From assembly GCA_021821945.1 (NCBI GenBank), contig JAJZTF010000011.1:1-64000 (forward strand): 64,000 nucleotides of DNA. Reading direction: 5' to 3'. Under the pieces are notes generated by a model. That model did no database searches and had not been told where the DNA came from. It worked only from the letters and a program-made list of their open reading frames with translations. The stretch is from Pseudomonadota bacterium (GTDB lineage: Bacteria > Pseudomonadota > Gammaproteobacteria > Burkholderiales > Gallionellaceae). Of this stretch, positions 8,294 to 16,905 are shown piece after piece (position 1 is the first letter of the stretch; the number at the start of each line of letters is the position of its first letter). The translations under genes and the position numbers were made by a program.

Positions 8294-9535
8294 TCATTCC
8301 CGGTTATCCTTCCGGTCCGCCTTGCCTGTCAGGAGTGAATAGGCGGCCTGGGCCCAGCGATGCTGGTAGGCCATCACCAAAAGCGCGGTGAGCGTGATGC
8401 TGAAGAGCACGACCATGTAGGTGGTCTCGCGTATCGCCTCGCCTCCTGCAACGCCGTAATGCAGGGGGAGGGCGGCCAGCACCGCTGCGGCGAGACCCTT
8501 AGGCGCCATCATCGATGAGAGCGCGGTGTCACGCAGGCTGTATTCGGGACTGCCGAAGACGAAGCGGGCAAGGATGATGCGCATCGCATAGATCGCGAGC
8601 ACCATGGCAATGGCCGTCAGCGCGATCCTGACCGCGCCGAAATGCACGGATATGCCGAGATAGACGAAGAAGTAGGTCTTGAGCAGGAACACGGCCTCCC
8701 TGTAGAAAATCAGATCCACCTCGTTCAGCGGCACGATGTTGCGGTCTATGCTGGGAATGCGGTTGAGCTTGAATTTCTCGAAATTGGTCAGCGTGATGCC
8801 GAGCGCCAAAGAGGCGATCGCGCCGGAGAATCCCAGCCCCTCTGTTGCACCGTACACGATGAACACGAAGGCGAGCGTCGAGGAGATCGTGTTGGGGAAG
8901 TCGCGTATCTTGCCCAGCACAAGCAGCCAGCCTATGCCGCCCAGCACGCCTATCACGGTTGCAAACACCATCGCGGAAAGCACGCTGCCGATCAGATGTC
9001 CTGCGCCCATTCCTCCGTGGGTGTGCACCTGAAGGAGGGCGAAAACGCCGATGATGCTCAATACGTCTGTCAGCGCGGATTCCAGAACCAGCACGGTGGC
9101 CGGTTTTTCGGATATTCCGAGCGCCTTGACCATGGGGATGACCACGGCAGGCGAGGTGCTGCCCAGCGTGAAGCCGAGAAGCGCCGATGCCAGCCATGAC
9201 AGGCCGAGCGCATAAAACCCTATCAGGGAGGCGATGACTGTCGTCAGCGCAAAGCAGCCCAGCGCGAGCTTGCCTGTCGAGGCCAGTGACTTGCCCAGCA
9301 CTTCCATGTCCAGCGTCGTGCCGCCTTCGAAGAGGATCACCACCAGCGCGATAGTGGCGAAAAGCGAGCCCACCTTGCCGAAGTCCGCCGGGGATACCAG
9401 ACCCAGCAGCGGGCCCAGCAGGATGCCGACTGCGACCAGCACGAGCACGTCAGGTATGTTTGTCTTGCGAAACTGCAGGGACAGAAAGTGTGCGAAGAAC
9501 ACCATCAGTCCGATGAACAATATCGTCGTGGACAT
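8294..9535 (-). CDS. Cation:proton antiporter (CPA family, NhaP/K+-H+ antiporter-like)
   Basis: This 413-residue polytopic membrane protein has about 12 hydrophobic helices spread across its length and no cytoplasmic regulatory domain (no TrkA-N or TrkA-C at the C-terminus). The N-terminal helices contain the family patterns LVLVAVGILLGPLLG and VVILFEGG. The central segment ESALTDVLS is in the place where CPA antiporters keep the acidic ion-binding residues. It should exchange Na+ or K+ for H+ across the inner membrane. It is transcribed alone, convergent with the RND operon and one base from it. Ion selectivity cannot be read from the sequence. Confidence 0.83.
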   Translation of the reverse strand: MSTTILFIGLMVFFAHFLSLQFRKTNIPDVLVLVAVGILLGPLLGLVSPADFGKVGSLFATIALVVILFEGGTTLDMEVLGKSLASTGKLALGCFALTTVIASLIGFYALGLSWLASALLGFTLGSTSPAVVIPMVKALGISEKPATVLVLESALTDVLSIIGVFALLQVHTHGGMGAGHLIGSVLSAMVFATVIGVLGGIGWLLVLGKIRDFPNTISSTLAFVFIVYGATEGLGFSGAIASLALGITLTNFEKFKLNRIPSIDRNIVPLNEVDLIFYREAVFLLKTYFFVYLGISVHFGAVRIALTAIAMVLAIYAMRIILARFVFGSPEYSLRDTALSSMMAPKGLAAAVLAALPLHYGVAGGEAIRETTYMVVLFSITLTALLVMAYQHRWAQAAYSLLTGKADRKDNRE

Positions 9536-9647
9536 GTGTACCTCTGTTGGAAGAGCGGCAGATTATATCCGACCATTGTTACTGCGATGCTAAACGCCTG
9601 GGCGGAATTCCTGCCTGATGAGGGGGTGCTGCTGAGGGGGAAATGAA

Positions 9648-9670
9648 AAAGGCGACCATGGGCCGCCTTT
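9648..9670 (-). terminator. Rho-independent terminator of the small cytochrome c gene
   Basis: On the minus strand a 7-base stem AAAGGCG / CGCCTTT closes a 9-base loop and runs into a T-rich tail (CTTTTTCATTT). It lies about 20 bases after the stop of the cytochrome gene at 9691, the correct distance and orientation for its terminator. Confidence 0.78.
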
Positions 9671-9690
9671 GACAGGGACTAAAAAGCGCC

Positions 9691-10035
9691 TTACATCTTT
9701 CCAGTCTTGACAGCTTCGAACAGTGCCTTGGCTGCGTCGTCTTCGTGACCCTTGATCAGGGCATTGTACTGGCCGGTCATAAGGGCTGCCTGTGCCTTGA
9801 ATTTTGGCTCAGAGCTGGCGATCTTGCGATCTTCAACCTTGAAACCATCCTTGAAAACCTTGGCGAGTGCGTCAGCGCTGCCGTATTTCTCTGCAACTCT
9901 CTTCCAAGCTGGACCGACAACGTCTTTGTCAACTGCGTGGCATGCCTTGCATGGACCAGTCGAGAAAGCGCTCGCTGTTGCGGAAATAGTCAACAAGCCA
10001 GCTGCGGCTACTACAAGCTTCAAAGTCTTACCCAT
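9691..10035 (-). CDS. Small periplasmic cytochrome c (class I, monohaem)
   Basis: This 114-residue protein has a signal peptide (GLLTISATASA-FSTG) and one haem site CKACH just after the mature N-terminus. The mature part is only about 90 residues, like c551/c552-type electron carriers. The usual c551 distal loop (GxWGxxPMPP) is absent; the candidate sixth ligand is the methionine in ALMTGQ or another Met or Lys, so the haem environment may differ. It has its own promoter, an AAGGAGGG ribosome binding site and a terminator, suggesting strong single-gene expression. In this probable iron oxidiser it is a reasonable soluble carrier between outer-membrane donors and inner-membrane acceptors, but no partner is encoded beside it. 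Confidence 0.86.
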   Translation of the reverse strand: MGKTLKLVVAAAGLLTISATASAFSTGPCKACHAVDKDVVGPAWKRVAEKYGSADALAKVFKDGFKVEDRKIASSEPKFKAQAALMTGQYNALIKGHEDDAAKALFEAVKTGKM

Positions 10036-10075
10036 TTACACCCTCCTTGTTATAGAAATTTCAATCGGAGCCGGA

Positions 10076-10104
10076 ATCCTAGTCAAAGTGAATCTGTGTG
10101 TCAA
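10076..10104 (-). promoter_or_regulatory. Sigma-70-type promoter of the small cytochrome c gene
   Basis: Read on the minus strand: a perfect -35 TTGACA (10104-10099), a 17-base spacer, and -10 TAGGAT (10081-10076). Transcription would start about 35 bases before the ATG at 10035. This is one of the best promoter matches in the window. Confidence 0.75.
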
Positions 10105-10216
10105 ATTAAATCCAAAATGAAAAGCGATACTGGCATGTCGATAACGCATCGCCCGCTCATGCGGTTGACAGGTCGCCGGATGAAAACGCGATATACGCTT
10201 AAACCGGATGGGTGGT

Positions 10217-10372
10217 TCAGTCGTGGGTCAATAGAAACCACAAGGTGAACGCAAATGCAGCGATCAGCAGGGAAACTGCGATCTTCATCGCCTTTTCGGT
10301 CTTTTCCTTGTGCCAGGCGAGGAGCGCTGCTTCCTGATCCTTGGATACTTCTGCCGGTGTATTTTCATCCAT
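10217..10372 (-). CDS. Small single-pass membrane protein, unknown function (51 aa)
   Basis: This ORF of 51 residues has a charged N-terminal half (MDENTPAEVSKDQEAALLAW, then HKEKTEKAMK), one hydrophobic helix (IAVSLLIAAFAFTLWFLLT) and ends HD. A strong AAGGAG lies 8 bases upstream of the ATG at 10372. It sits between metG and the cytochrome c gene on the same strand, starting 32 bases after the metG stop. I do not recognise the family. The RBS and the coherent amphipathic-plus-TM layout support a real gene. The protein would be inner-membrane with a cytoplasmic N-terminus by the positive-inside rule. Confidence 0.68.
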   Translation of the reverse strand: MDENTPAEVSKDQEAALLAWHKEKTEKAMKIAVSLLIAAFAFTLWFLLTHD

Positions 10373-10404
10373 CTGGCTTCTCCTTGAAGCACCCGCACAC
10401 CTGT

Positions 10405-12486
10405 CTACTTGATGCGCATGCCGGGTCTGGCTCCCTCATCCGGACTCAGGATGCAAGGACCTCCGCGTTCGTCGCTTGCTGCCAGGACCATGCCTTCCGA
10501 CAAACCAAACTTCATCTTGCGGGGGGCTAAGTTTGCGACCATCGCGGTCATGCGGCCTTTCAGCGTATCTGGATCATATGCAGACTTGATGCCTGCGAAA
10601 ACGGTGCGCGGCTTTTCCTCGCCGATGTCTAGGGTCAGTTTCAGGAGTTTCTCGGCGCCCTCCACATGCTCGGCATTGACGATCCTGGCGATGCGCAGGT
10701 CTATTTTTGCAAAGTCCTCTATGGATATCGTTTCGGCTATCGGCGCGATTGCGTGCTGCTGATGCTCGGCATGGCGGGCCGGCGAATGCGTTTCGGGCTT
10801 CAGGCTTTCCCTGTTCGCTGCGACCATCGCCTCTATGAGTTTCGGGTCGAGGCGGGTCATCAGGTGCTGGTAGGGATTGATGGTGCTGTCGAGCAATGCC
10901 TCTTCTGCGTCGTCCCAGGTCAGCGGTCGGATGTTCAGGAAGGTTTCGACTTCCCTGGCCAGCATGGGCAGCACGGGTTTGAGGTACAGCGTCAGCAGCC
11001 GGAACAGATTGATGCTGACGGTGCAGGCCTCATGCAGCAGGGCTTCCTGTCCATCCTGTTTGGTAAGCACCCAGGGCGCTTTTTCGTTCACATATTCATT
11101 GGCGATATCAGCAAGGCGCATGATTTCCCGCAGTGCGCGCCCATAGTCGCGCTCCTCATAGCATTGTGCAATCTGGGTGCGCCTGCTGCTGAATTCGGAG
11201 ATCAGGGAAGTCGCATCCTTCAATTCCTTCGCCAGTCTGCCGCCAAACTTTTTGCTGATGAATCCGGCGGTCCTGCTCGCGATGTTGATGTACTTGCCGA
11301 TGAGATCGCTGTTGACCTTGGCGACGAAGTCCTCGAGGTTGAGGTCGATGTCCTCCATCGTGCCGTTGATCTTGGCCGCATAGTAATAGCGCAGGTATTC
11401 AGTGTTCTTCACGTGCTCGACGTAGCTTCTCGCGGTGATGAAGGTGCCGCGCGACTTGCTCATCTTCTCTCCGTTCACCGTCAGAAAGCCGTGCGCGAAA
11501 AGCCCGGTCGGCGTGCGGAAATCCGAGTGCTCGAGCATCGCGGGCCAGAAGAGCGCATGGAAATACAGAATGTCCTTGCCAATGAAGTGATACAGTTCGG
11601 TTGTTGATCCGGGTTTCCAGTATTCGTCAAAGTCGATCTTTGATCCTTGATCCTCGTTCCTGCTGTTGCAGAGCTTCCTGAAGCTGCCCATGTAGCCCAC
11701 CGGCGCATCCAGCCAGACATAGAAATACTTGCCTGGTGCATCGGGTATCTCGAAACCGAAATAGGGCGCATCGCGGGAGATGTCCCAGTCGCTTAGCCTG
11801 TTCTCGCCTTCTGATCCCAGCCATTCCTGCATCTTGTTGGCGGCCTCGGTCTGCAGCGTGCCGCTCCTGGTCCATTTGCGCAGGAATTCCTGGCATCTTT
11901 TGTCCGATAGTTTGAAGAAATAATGGTCCGAATGGCGCATCTCGGGCTTTGCGCCTGAGACCGCAGAATAGGGGGCTATCAGCTCGGTCGGTGCATAGGC
12001 GGCGCCGCAAACCTCGCAATTGTCGCCATACTGGTCCTTTGCATGGCACTTCGGGCATTCCCCCTTGATGAAGCGGTCGGGCAGAAACATGTTCTTCACG
12101 GGATCGTAGTACTGTTCGATCGAGCGCACCTCGATCAGCCCCGCGCTCCTCAGTTTCCTGTAGATGTCCTCGGCGTATTCCCTGGTCTCGGCCGAATTGG
12201 TTGAACCATAGTGGTCGAACTCGACGTGGAAGGCGGAAAAGTCGTTATAGTGTTCATGCCACACGCGCTCTATCAGTTGCTCGGGGGTGATGCCCTCGGT
12301 CTGTGCGCGCAGCATGACGGGTGTGCCGTGCGTGTCGTCCGCGCAAACGTAATGCACGCTGTTGCCGCGCATCTTCTGGAATCTCACCCAGATGTCGGTC
12401 TGTATGTATTCGACCAGGTGGCCAAGGTGTATGCTGCCGTTGGCATAGGGAAGGGCGGATGTGACGAGGATTTTTCGCTGGGTCAT
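10405..12486 (-). CDS. metG: Methionyl-tRNA synthetase
   Basis: This 693-residue class I synthetase charges tRNA-Met, including the initiator. The HIGH-type motif appears as HLGH near residue 22 after [14 protein letters not shown] zinc knuckle with two CxxC pairs lies near 145-160 (CPKCH ... CEVC), and KMSKS is at 341-345. The C-terminal 100 residues form the tRNA-binding EMAP/OB domain ([19 protein letters not shown]) found in the dimeric E. coli-type enzyme. The length equals the usual long form. The gene is transcribed away from dcd. Confidence 0.97.
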   Translation of the reverse strand: MTQRKILVTSALPYANGSIHLGHLVEYIQTDIWVRFQKMRGNSVHYVCADDTHGTPVMLRAQTEGITPEQLIERVWHEHYNDFSAFHVEFDHYGSTNSAETREYAEDIYRKLRSAGLIEVRSIEQYYDPVKNMFLPDRFIKGECPKCHAKDQYGDNCEVCGAAYAPTELIAPYSAVSGAKPEMRHSDHYFFKLSDKRCQEFLRKWTRSGTLQTEAANKMQEWLGSEGENRLSDWDISRDAPYFGFEIPDAPGKYFYVWLDAPVGYMGSFRKLCNSRNEDQGSKIDFDEYWKPGSTTELYHFIGKDILYFHALFWPAMLEHSDFRTPTGLFAHGFLTVNGEKMSKSRGTFITARSYVEHVKNTEYLRYYYAAKINGTMEDIDLNLEDFVAKVNSDLIGKYINIASRTAGFISKKFGGRLAKELKDATSLISEFSSRRTQIAQCYEERDYGRALREIMRLADIANEYVNEKAPWVLTKQDGQEALLHEACTVSINLFRLLTLYLKPVLPMLAREVETFLNIRPLTWDDAEEALLDSTINPYQHLMTRLDPKLIEAMVAANRESLKPETHSPARHAEHQQHAIAPIAETISIEDFAKIDLRIARIVNAEHVEGAEKLLKLTLDIGEEKPRTVFAGIKSAYDPDTLKGRMTAMVANLAPRKMKFGLSEGMVLAASDERGGPCILSPDEGARPGMRIK

Positions 12487-12623
12487 GAAGGCTTGCCTGA
12501 TTCTGAAAGTGTGGCTATTTTAGCAAATCGCACGCTCGGGCGGAGAATTGGCTAAAATTGCGCGCCTAAAACCGGGGAACGAGGCTACGCGCCTTCGACC
12601 CGCCACTAACTGTTAAGGAAATC

Positions 12624-13190
12624 ATGAGCATCAAGTCAGACAAATGGATACGCCGCATGGCGGAGCAGCACGGGATGATTGAGCCCTTCTCCCCGGTGCA
12701 GGTCAAGGAGGTGGAGGGGAAGCGCATCGTATCCTACGGGACTTCGAGCTATGGCTATGACATACGCTGCTCGGACGAATTCAAGCTGTTCACCAACCTC
12801 AACAGCACGATCGTCGATCCCAAGAACTTCGATCCGAATTCCTTTGTCGAAGTGAAGGCCGACTACTGCATCATCCCGCCCAACTCCTTCGCGCTGGCGC
12901 GCACCGTCGAGTATTTCCGCATTCCGCGCTCGGTGCTGACGGTGTGTCTTGGAAAATCGACCTATGCGCGCTGCGGGATCATCGTCAACGTCACACCCTT
13001 CGAGCCTGAATGGGAAGGCTATGTGACGCTCGAGTTTTCCAACACCACGCCGTTGCCCGCGAAGATCTATGCGAACGAGGGGGTGGCGCAGGTGCTGTTC
13101 TTCGAGAGCGACGAGATCTGCGAGACGTCCTACAAGGACCGGGGCGGGAAATACCAGGGGCAGAGCGGTGTGACGCTGCCCAAGATGTAG
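12624..13190 (+). CDS. dcd: dCTP deaminase
   Basis: This 188-residue enzyme of the dUTPase/dCTP-deaminase fold converts dCTP to dUTP plus ammonia, feeding dTMP synthesis. The family motifs are present: [13 protein letters not shown] near residue 35, the central [24 protein letters not shown] with the catalytic Glu, and the C-terminal phosphate-gripping GKYQGQ. The length matches the E. coli protein (193). A 29-codon ORF follows after a short gap, then the PLP decarboxylase. folA and thyA, also in dTMP synthesis, are nearby on the opposite strand. Confidence 0.96.
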   Translation: MSIKSDKWIRRMAEQHGMIEPFSPVQVKEVEGKRIVSYGTSSYGYDIRCSDEFKLFTNLNSTIVDPKNFDPNSFVEVKADYCIIPPNSFALARTVEYFRIPRSVLTVCLGKSTYARCGIIVNVTPFEPEWEGYVTLEFSNTTPLPAKIYANEGVAQVLFFESDEICETSYKDRGGKYQGQSGVTLPKM

Positions 13191-13207
13191 GGCGCAGGAG
13201 ACTCGAC

Positions 13208-13297
13208 ATGAATTCTCGCTTCGCCTCGCTGAAAATCAACCCCGTGTCGGGATGCGGCTTTACGCATGTGCTTCCCCCGCCGTTTTTCGGAGCTTAA
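13208..13297 (+). CDS. Possible 29-aa leader peptide with a PPP motif upstream of the decarboxylase
   Basis: A short ORF begins MNSRFASLKINPV and ends HVLPPPFFGA. It has AGGAG 7 bases before the ATG. Its TAA (13295-13297) ends two bases before the decarboxylase ATG at 13300. The three consecutive prolines lie five codons from the end; such runs slow ribosomes unless EF-P acts. The position fits a translated leader coupled to the next gene. It may instead be a chance ORF. I cannot tell without homologues. Confidence 0.4.
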   Translation: MNSRFASLKINPVSGCGFTHVLPPPFFGA

Positions 13298-13299
13298 TA

Positions 13300-15549
13300 A
13301 TGAATTTCCGTTTTCCTATCGTCATCATAGACGAAGACTTCCGCTCCGAGAATGCAAGCGGGCTTGGCATACGCGCACTCGCAGCGGCACTCGAGAAGGA
13401 GGGAATGGAAGTCCTCGGGGTCACGAGCTATGGGGATCTCAGTTCCTTCGCGCAGCAGCAGAGCCGGGCCTCGGCATTCCTCCTTTCCATCGACGACGAG
13501 GAGTTCGGGGGCGGAAGCAAGGAGGAGATCGAGGCCGCTCTCAAGAGTCTGCGCGCATTCGTCGAGGAAATCCGCTTCAAGAATGCGGACATTCCGATCT
13601 ATCTTTATGGCGAGACGCGCACATCGCGCCACATCCCCAACGATATTCTGCGCGAGCTGCATGGCTTCATCCACATGCACGAGGACACGCCCGAATTCGT
13701 CGCGCGCCACATCATAAGGGAGGCAAGGTCATATCTCGACTCCCTTGCTCCGCCTTTCTTCCGTGCACTCTTGCATTACGCCCAGGACGGATCGTATTCA
13801 TGGCACTGTCCGGGGCATTCCGGGGGCGTGGCATTCCTGAAGTCTCCGGTGGGCCAGATGTTCCACCAGTTCTTCGGCGAGAACATGCTGAGGGCAGATG
13901 TGTGCAACGCGGTGGACGAACTCGGCCAGCTTCTGGATCATACCGGGCCTGTGGCTGCATCCGAGCGCAATGCGGCGCGCATCTTCAATGCGGACCACCT
14001 TTTCTTCGTGACCAACGGCACATCGACATCCAACAAGATCGTCTGGCATTCGACGGTCGCGCCTGACGACATCGTCGTCGTGGACAGGAACTGCCACAAG
14101 TCGATACTGCATTCGATCATGATGACAGGCGCGGTGCCCGTGTTCCTGACGCCCACGCGGAACCATTTCGGCATCATAGGCCCGATACCGAAATCCGAAT
14201 TCGAGCTGCAGAACATTCAGAAGAAGATAGACGCGAATCCCTTCATCTCCGACAAGACCAAGAAGCCGCGCATCCTGACCATCACGCAGAGCACTTATGA
14301 CGGCATCGTCTACAACGTCGAGATGCTGAAGGAGATGCTGGACGGGCGCATAGACATGCTGCATTTCGACGAGGCGTGGCTTCCGCATGCGGCGTTCCAC
14401 TACTTCTACAAGGACATGCATGCGATAGGTCAGAACAGGCCGCAGGCAAAGGAGTCCATGATCTTCGCGACGCAATCGACGCACAAGCTCCTGGCGGGCT
14501 TGAGCCAGGCCTCCCAGATCCTGGTCAGCGAATCGAAGAACCGCAAGCTCAACAAGGATATCTTCAACGAGGCCTACCTGATGCACACCTCGACCAGCCC
14601 GCAGTATGCGATCATCGCATCTTGCGACGTGGCCGCTGCGATGATGGAGGCGCCGGGAGGCACGGCTCTCGTCGAGGAATCCATCGCGGAGGCGCTGGAT
14701 TTCCGCCGGGCGATGCGCAAGGTGGACGAGGAGTTCGGCCTCGACTGGTGGTTCAAGGTCTGGGGCCCGGACGAGATCGCCGATGAGGGAGTGGGTTCGC
14801 GGGAAGACTGGGTGTTGAAGTCATCGGACAAGTGGCACGGGTTCGGTGATCTTGCAGACGGCTTCAACATGCTCGATCCGATCAAGGCGACCATCATCAC
14901 GCCTGGCCTCGATGTGGACGGAGACTTCGCGGACAGCGGCATTCCGGCTTCCATGGTGACCAAGTATCTCGCGGAGCACGGCGTGATCGTCGAGAAATGC
15001 GGCCTGTATTCCTTCTTCATCATGTTCACCATCGGCATCACCAAGGGCAGATGGAACACGCTCCTGACCGCGCTCCAGCAGTTCAAGGACGACTACGACA
15101 AGAACCAGCCTATCTGGCGCATCCTGCCGGAGTTTGCGGCGAAGTATCCGAAGTACGAGCGCGTGGGATTGCGCGACCTCTGCCGGCAGATACACGACGA
15201 ATACAAGCAGCACAACGTCGCGCGCATGACGACCGAGATGTATCTGTCAGACATGCAGCCCGCGATGAAACCCTCGGAGGCATTTGCAAGAATGGCGCAC
15301 GACGAGCTCGATCGGGTGGAGATCGACGACCTCGAGGGGCGCATCACGGCCGTGCTCCTCACACCCTATCCGCCCGGCATTCCTCTGTTGATTCCGGGGG
15401 AGATATTCAACAAGACCATCGTCGATTACCTGAAATTTGCGCGCGACTTCAGCCAGAAACTGCCAGGCTTCGAGACCGACATACACGGCCTCGTGACCGA
15501 AGAAGTGGATGGGGTGAGGCGCTATTACGTCGATTGCGTGAGGCAGTAG
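13300..15549 (+). CDS. Arginine/lysine/ornithine decarboxylase (PLP, fold type I large form)
   Basis: This 749-residue enzyme has an N-terminal receiver-like wing domain (about 1-130), a PLP-binding core and a C-terminal domain. The pyridoxal lysine is K396 in STHKLLAGLSQAS; the preceding LHFDEAW motif supplies the cofactor-pairing aspartate. The length and motifs are those of the AdiA/LdcC/SpeF group, which decarboxylate basic amino acids to polyamine precursors and help acid tolerance. The pattern is closest to AdiA-like forms, but the substrate is not certain. I start it at ATG 13300, the usual N-terminus (FPIVIIDEDF), rather than at 13252. No antiporter gene adjoins it, so a biosynthetic role is as likely as acid resistance. 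Confidence 0.9.
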   Translation: MNFRFPIVIIDEDFRSENASGLGIRALAAALEKEGMEVLGVTSYGDLSSFAQQQSRASAFLLSIDDEEFGGGSKEEIEAALKSLRAFVEEIRFKNADIPIYLYGETRTSRHIPNDILRELHGFIHMHEDTPEFVARHIIREARSYLDSLAPPFFRALLHYAQDGSYSWHCPGHSGGVAFLKSPVGQMFHQFFGENMLRADVCNAVDELGQLLDHTGPVAASERNAARIFNADHLFFVTNGTSTSNKIVWHSTVAPDDIVVVDRNCHKSILHSIMMTGAVPVFLTPTRNHFGIIGPIPKSEFELQNIQKKIDANPFISDKTKKPRILTITQSTYDGIVYNVEMLKEMLDGRIDMLHFDEAWLPHAAFHYFYKDMHAIGQNRPQAKESMIFATQSTHKLLAGLSQASQILVSESKNRKLNKDIFNEAYLMHTSTSPQYAIIASCDVAAAMMEAPGGTALVEESIAEALDFRRAMRKVDEEFGLDWWFKVWGPDEIADEGVGSREDWVLKSSDKWHGFGDLADGFNMLDPIKATIITPGLDVDGDFADSGIPASMVTKYLAEHGVIVEKCGLYSFFIMFTIGITKGRWNTLLTALQQFKDDYDKNQPIWRILPEFAAKYPKYERVGLRDLCRQIHDEYKQHNVARMTTEMYLSDMQPAMKPSEAFARMAHDELDRVEIDDLEGRITAVLLTPYPPGIPLLIPGEIFNKTIVDYLKFARDFSQKLPGFETDIHGLVTEEVDGVRRYYVDCVRQ

Positions 15550-15550
15550 C

Positions 15551-16036
15551 CTATCTTCTGCGGTAGGTCACGAAGTGGAACTCCAGGGGCTCGGGAGTGG
15601 ACTGGTGATGGGGCTGTCTCGATGTCTCCTGCCATTTTTCCCGATCTATCTCGGGAAAGTGCGCATCCCCCCTTACCTCCTTCTGGATCTCCGTGACGTG
15701 CAGCGTGTCGGCGAGATCCATCGCCTGGCGATAGATCTGCGCGCCGCCCACGATGAAGATCTCATCGTCATTGCCGCATAGCGTTATCGCCTGCTCCAGC
15801 GAATGGGCGACGAGGCAGCCCTCGATCGCAAGGTTCTCGTCGCGCGTCACCACGACCGTCGTTCGACCGGGAAGAACACGGCCTATCGAATCGAAGGTTT
15901 TGCGTCCCATGATCATGTGGTGCCCCATCGTGAGCGCCTTGAAACGCTTCAGGTCTTCCGGGCAGCGCCAGGGAAGCTGGTTGTCGATCCCTATGGTGCG
16001 GTTCTTGGAAAGCGCCACGATGATACAGAGGCTCAT
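15551..16036 (-). CDS. folA: Dihydrofolate reductase
   Basis: This 161-residue enzyme reduces dihydrofolate to tetrahydrofolate with NADPH. It starts [21 protein letters not shown], with the substrate-site Asp/Trp region, [10 protein letters not shown] at the NADPH site, and the C-terminal beta strands ending EFHVTYRRR-like. It overlaps thyA by four bases (ATGA at 16033-16036), so the two enzymes of the thymidylate cycle are translationally coupled, with thyA first. It is convergent with the decarboxylase gene, with a one-base gap. Confidence 0.96.
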   Translation of the reverse strand: MSLCIIVALSKNRTIGIDNQLPWRCPEDLKRFKALTMGHHMIMGRKTFDSIGRVLPGRTTVVVTRDENLAIEGCLVAHSLEQAITLCGNDDEIFIVGGAQIYRQAMDLADTLHVTEIQKEVRGDAHFPEIDREKWQETSRQPHHQSTPEPLEFHFVTYRRR

Positions 16037-16827
16037 ACGGCCACCGGCGCCTTGATCGCGGGATGCGGATCGTAGCCTTCGAGCTCGAAATCCTCATATC
16101 TGAATTCCAGGATGTCGCGGACTTCCGGATTGATCCTCATCCTTGGAGGCGTTCTGGGCTCGCGCGCAATCTGCAGCCTTGCCTGGTCCAGATGGTTGAG
16201 ATAGAGATGCGCATCGCCCAGGGTGTGCACGAAATCTCCCGGCTCAAGCTTGCAAACCTGTGCGATCATCATCGTCAAGAGCGCATAGCTTGCGATGTTG
16301 AAGGGAACGCCCAGGAAGATGTCGGCGCTGCGCTGATAGAGCTGGCATGAAAGCCTGCCGTTTGCGACATAGAACTGGAAGAAGGCATGGCAGGGCGCGA
16401 GCGCCATCCTGTCGAGCTCCCCTACGTTCCAGGCCGACACGATGATGCGGCGCGAATCAGGATTGTTCCTGATCTGGTCTATCGCGATTCTGATCTGGTC
16501 TATCGTGCGGCCGTCCGCGGCCTCCCATGAGCGCCACTGCTTGCCATAGACGGGACCCAGGTCGCCATTTTCATCGGCCCATTCGTCCCATATCGAAACG
16601 CCGTTTTCCTTGAGATAGCGGATGTTGGTGTCGCCCTTCAAGAACCACAGAAGCTCGTGGATGATCGACTTCAAATGGCATTTCTTGGTCGTGACCAGGG
16701 GAAAGCCTAGTGAGAGGTCGAAGCGCATCTGGTAGCCGAAAACGCTGAGCGTGCCGGTTCCGGTGCGGTCTGTCTTCTTTGTGCCTGAGTCGAGCACATG
16801 CTGCATGAGATCAAGATAGGCGCGCAT
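16033..16827 (-). CDS. thyA: Thymidylate synthase
   Basis: This 264-residue enzyme methylates dUMP to dTMP using methylenetetrahydrofolate. The catalytic cysteine is in [13 protein letters not shown] (about residue 146), with the phosphate-binding RRIIVSAWN arginines and [14 protein letters not shown] start it at ATG 16827 ([13 protein letters not shown]), which gives exactly the E. coli length. The frame stays open to 16893, so starts at 16845 or 16893 are possible but would add an unusual N-terminus. It overlaps folA by four bases. The leader is only about 80 bases from the start of the divergent M17 peptidase gene. Confidence 0.96.
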   Translation of the reverse strand: MRAYLDLMQHVLDSGTKKTDRTGTGTLSVFGYQMRFDLSLGFPLVTTKKCHLKSIIHELLWFLKGDTNIRYLKENGVSIWDEWADENGDLGPVYGKQWRSWEAADGRTIDQIRIAIDQIRNNPDSRRIIVSAWNVGELDRMALAPCHAFFQFYVANGRLSCQLYQRSADIFLGVPFNIASYALLTMMIAQVCKLEPGDFVHTLGDAHLYLNHLDQARLQIAREPRTPPRMRINPEVRDILEFRYEDFELEGYDPHPAIKAPVAV

Positions 16828-16905
16828 AAATGGTCTTGCAGGCATGCCTGCGGAGAAATTCTTTTTACAGGATAATGGCGTGTGTTCAATCAATCCGAGG
16901 TTCCA

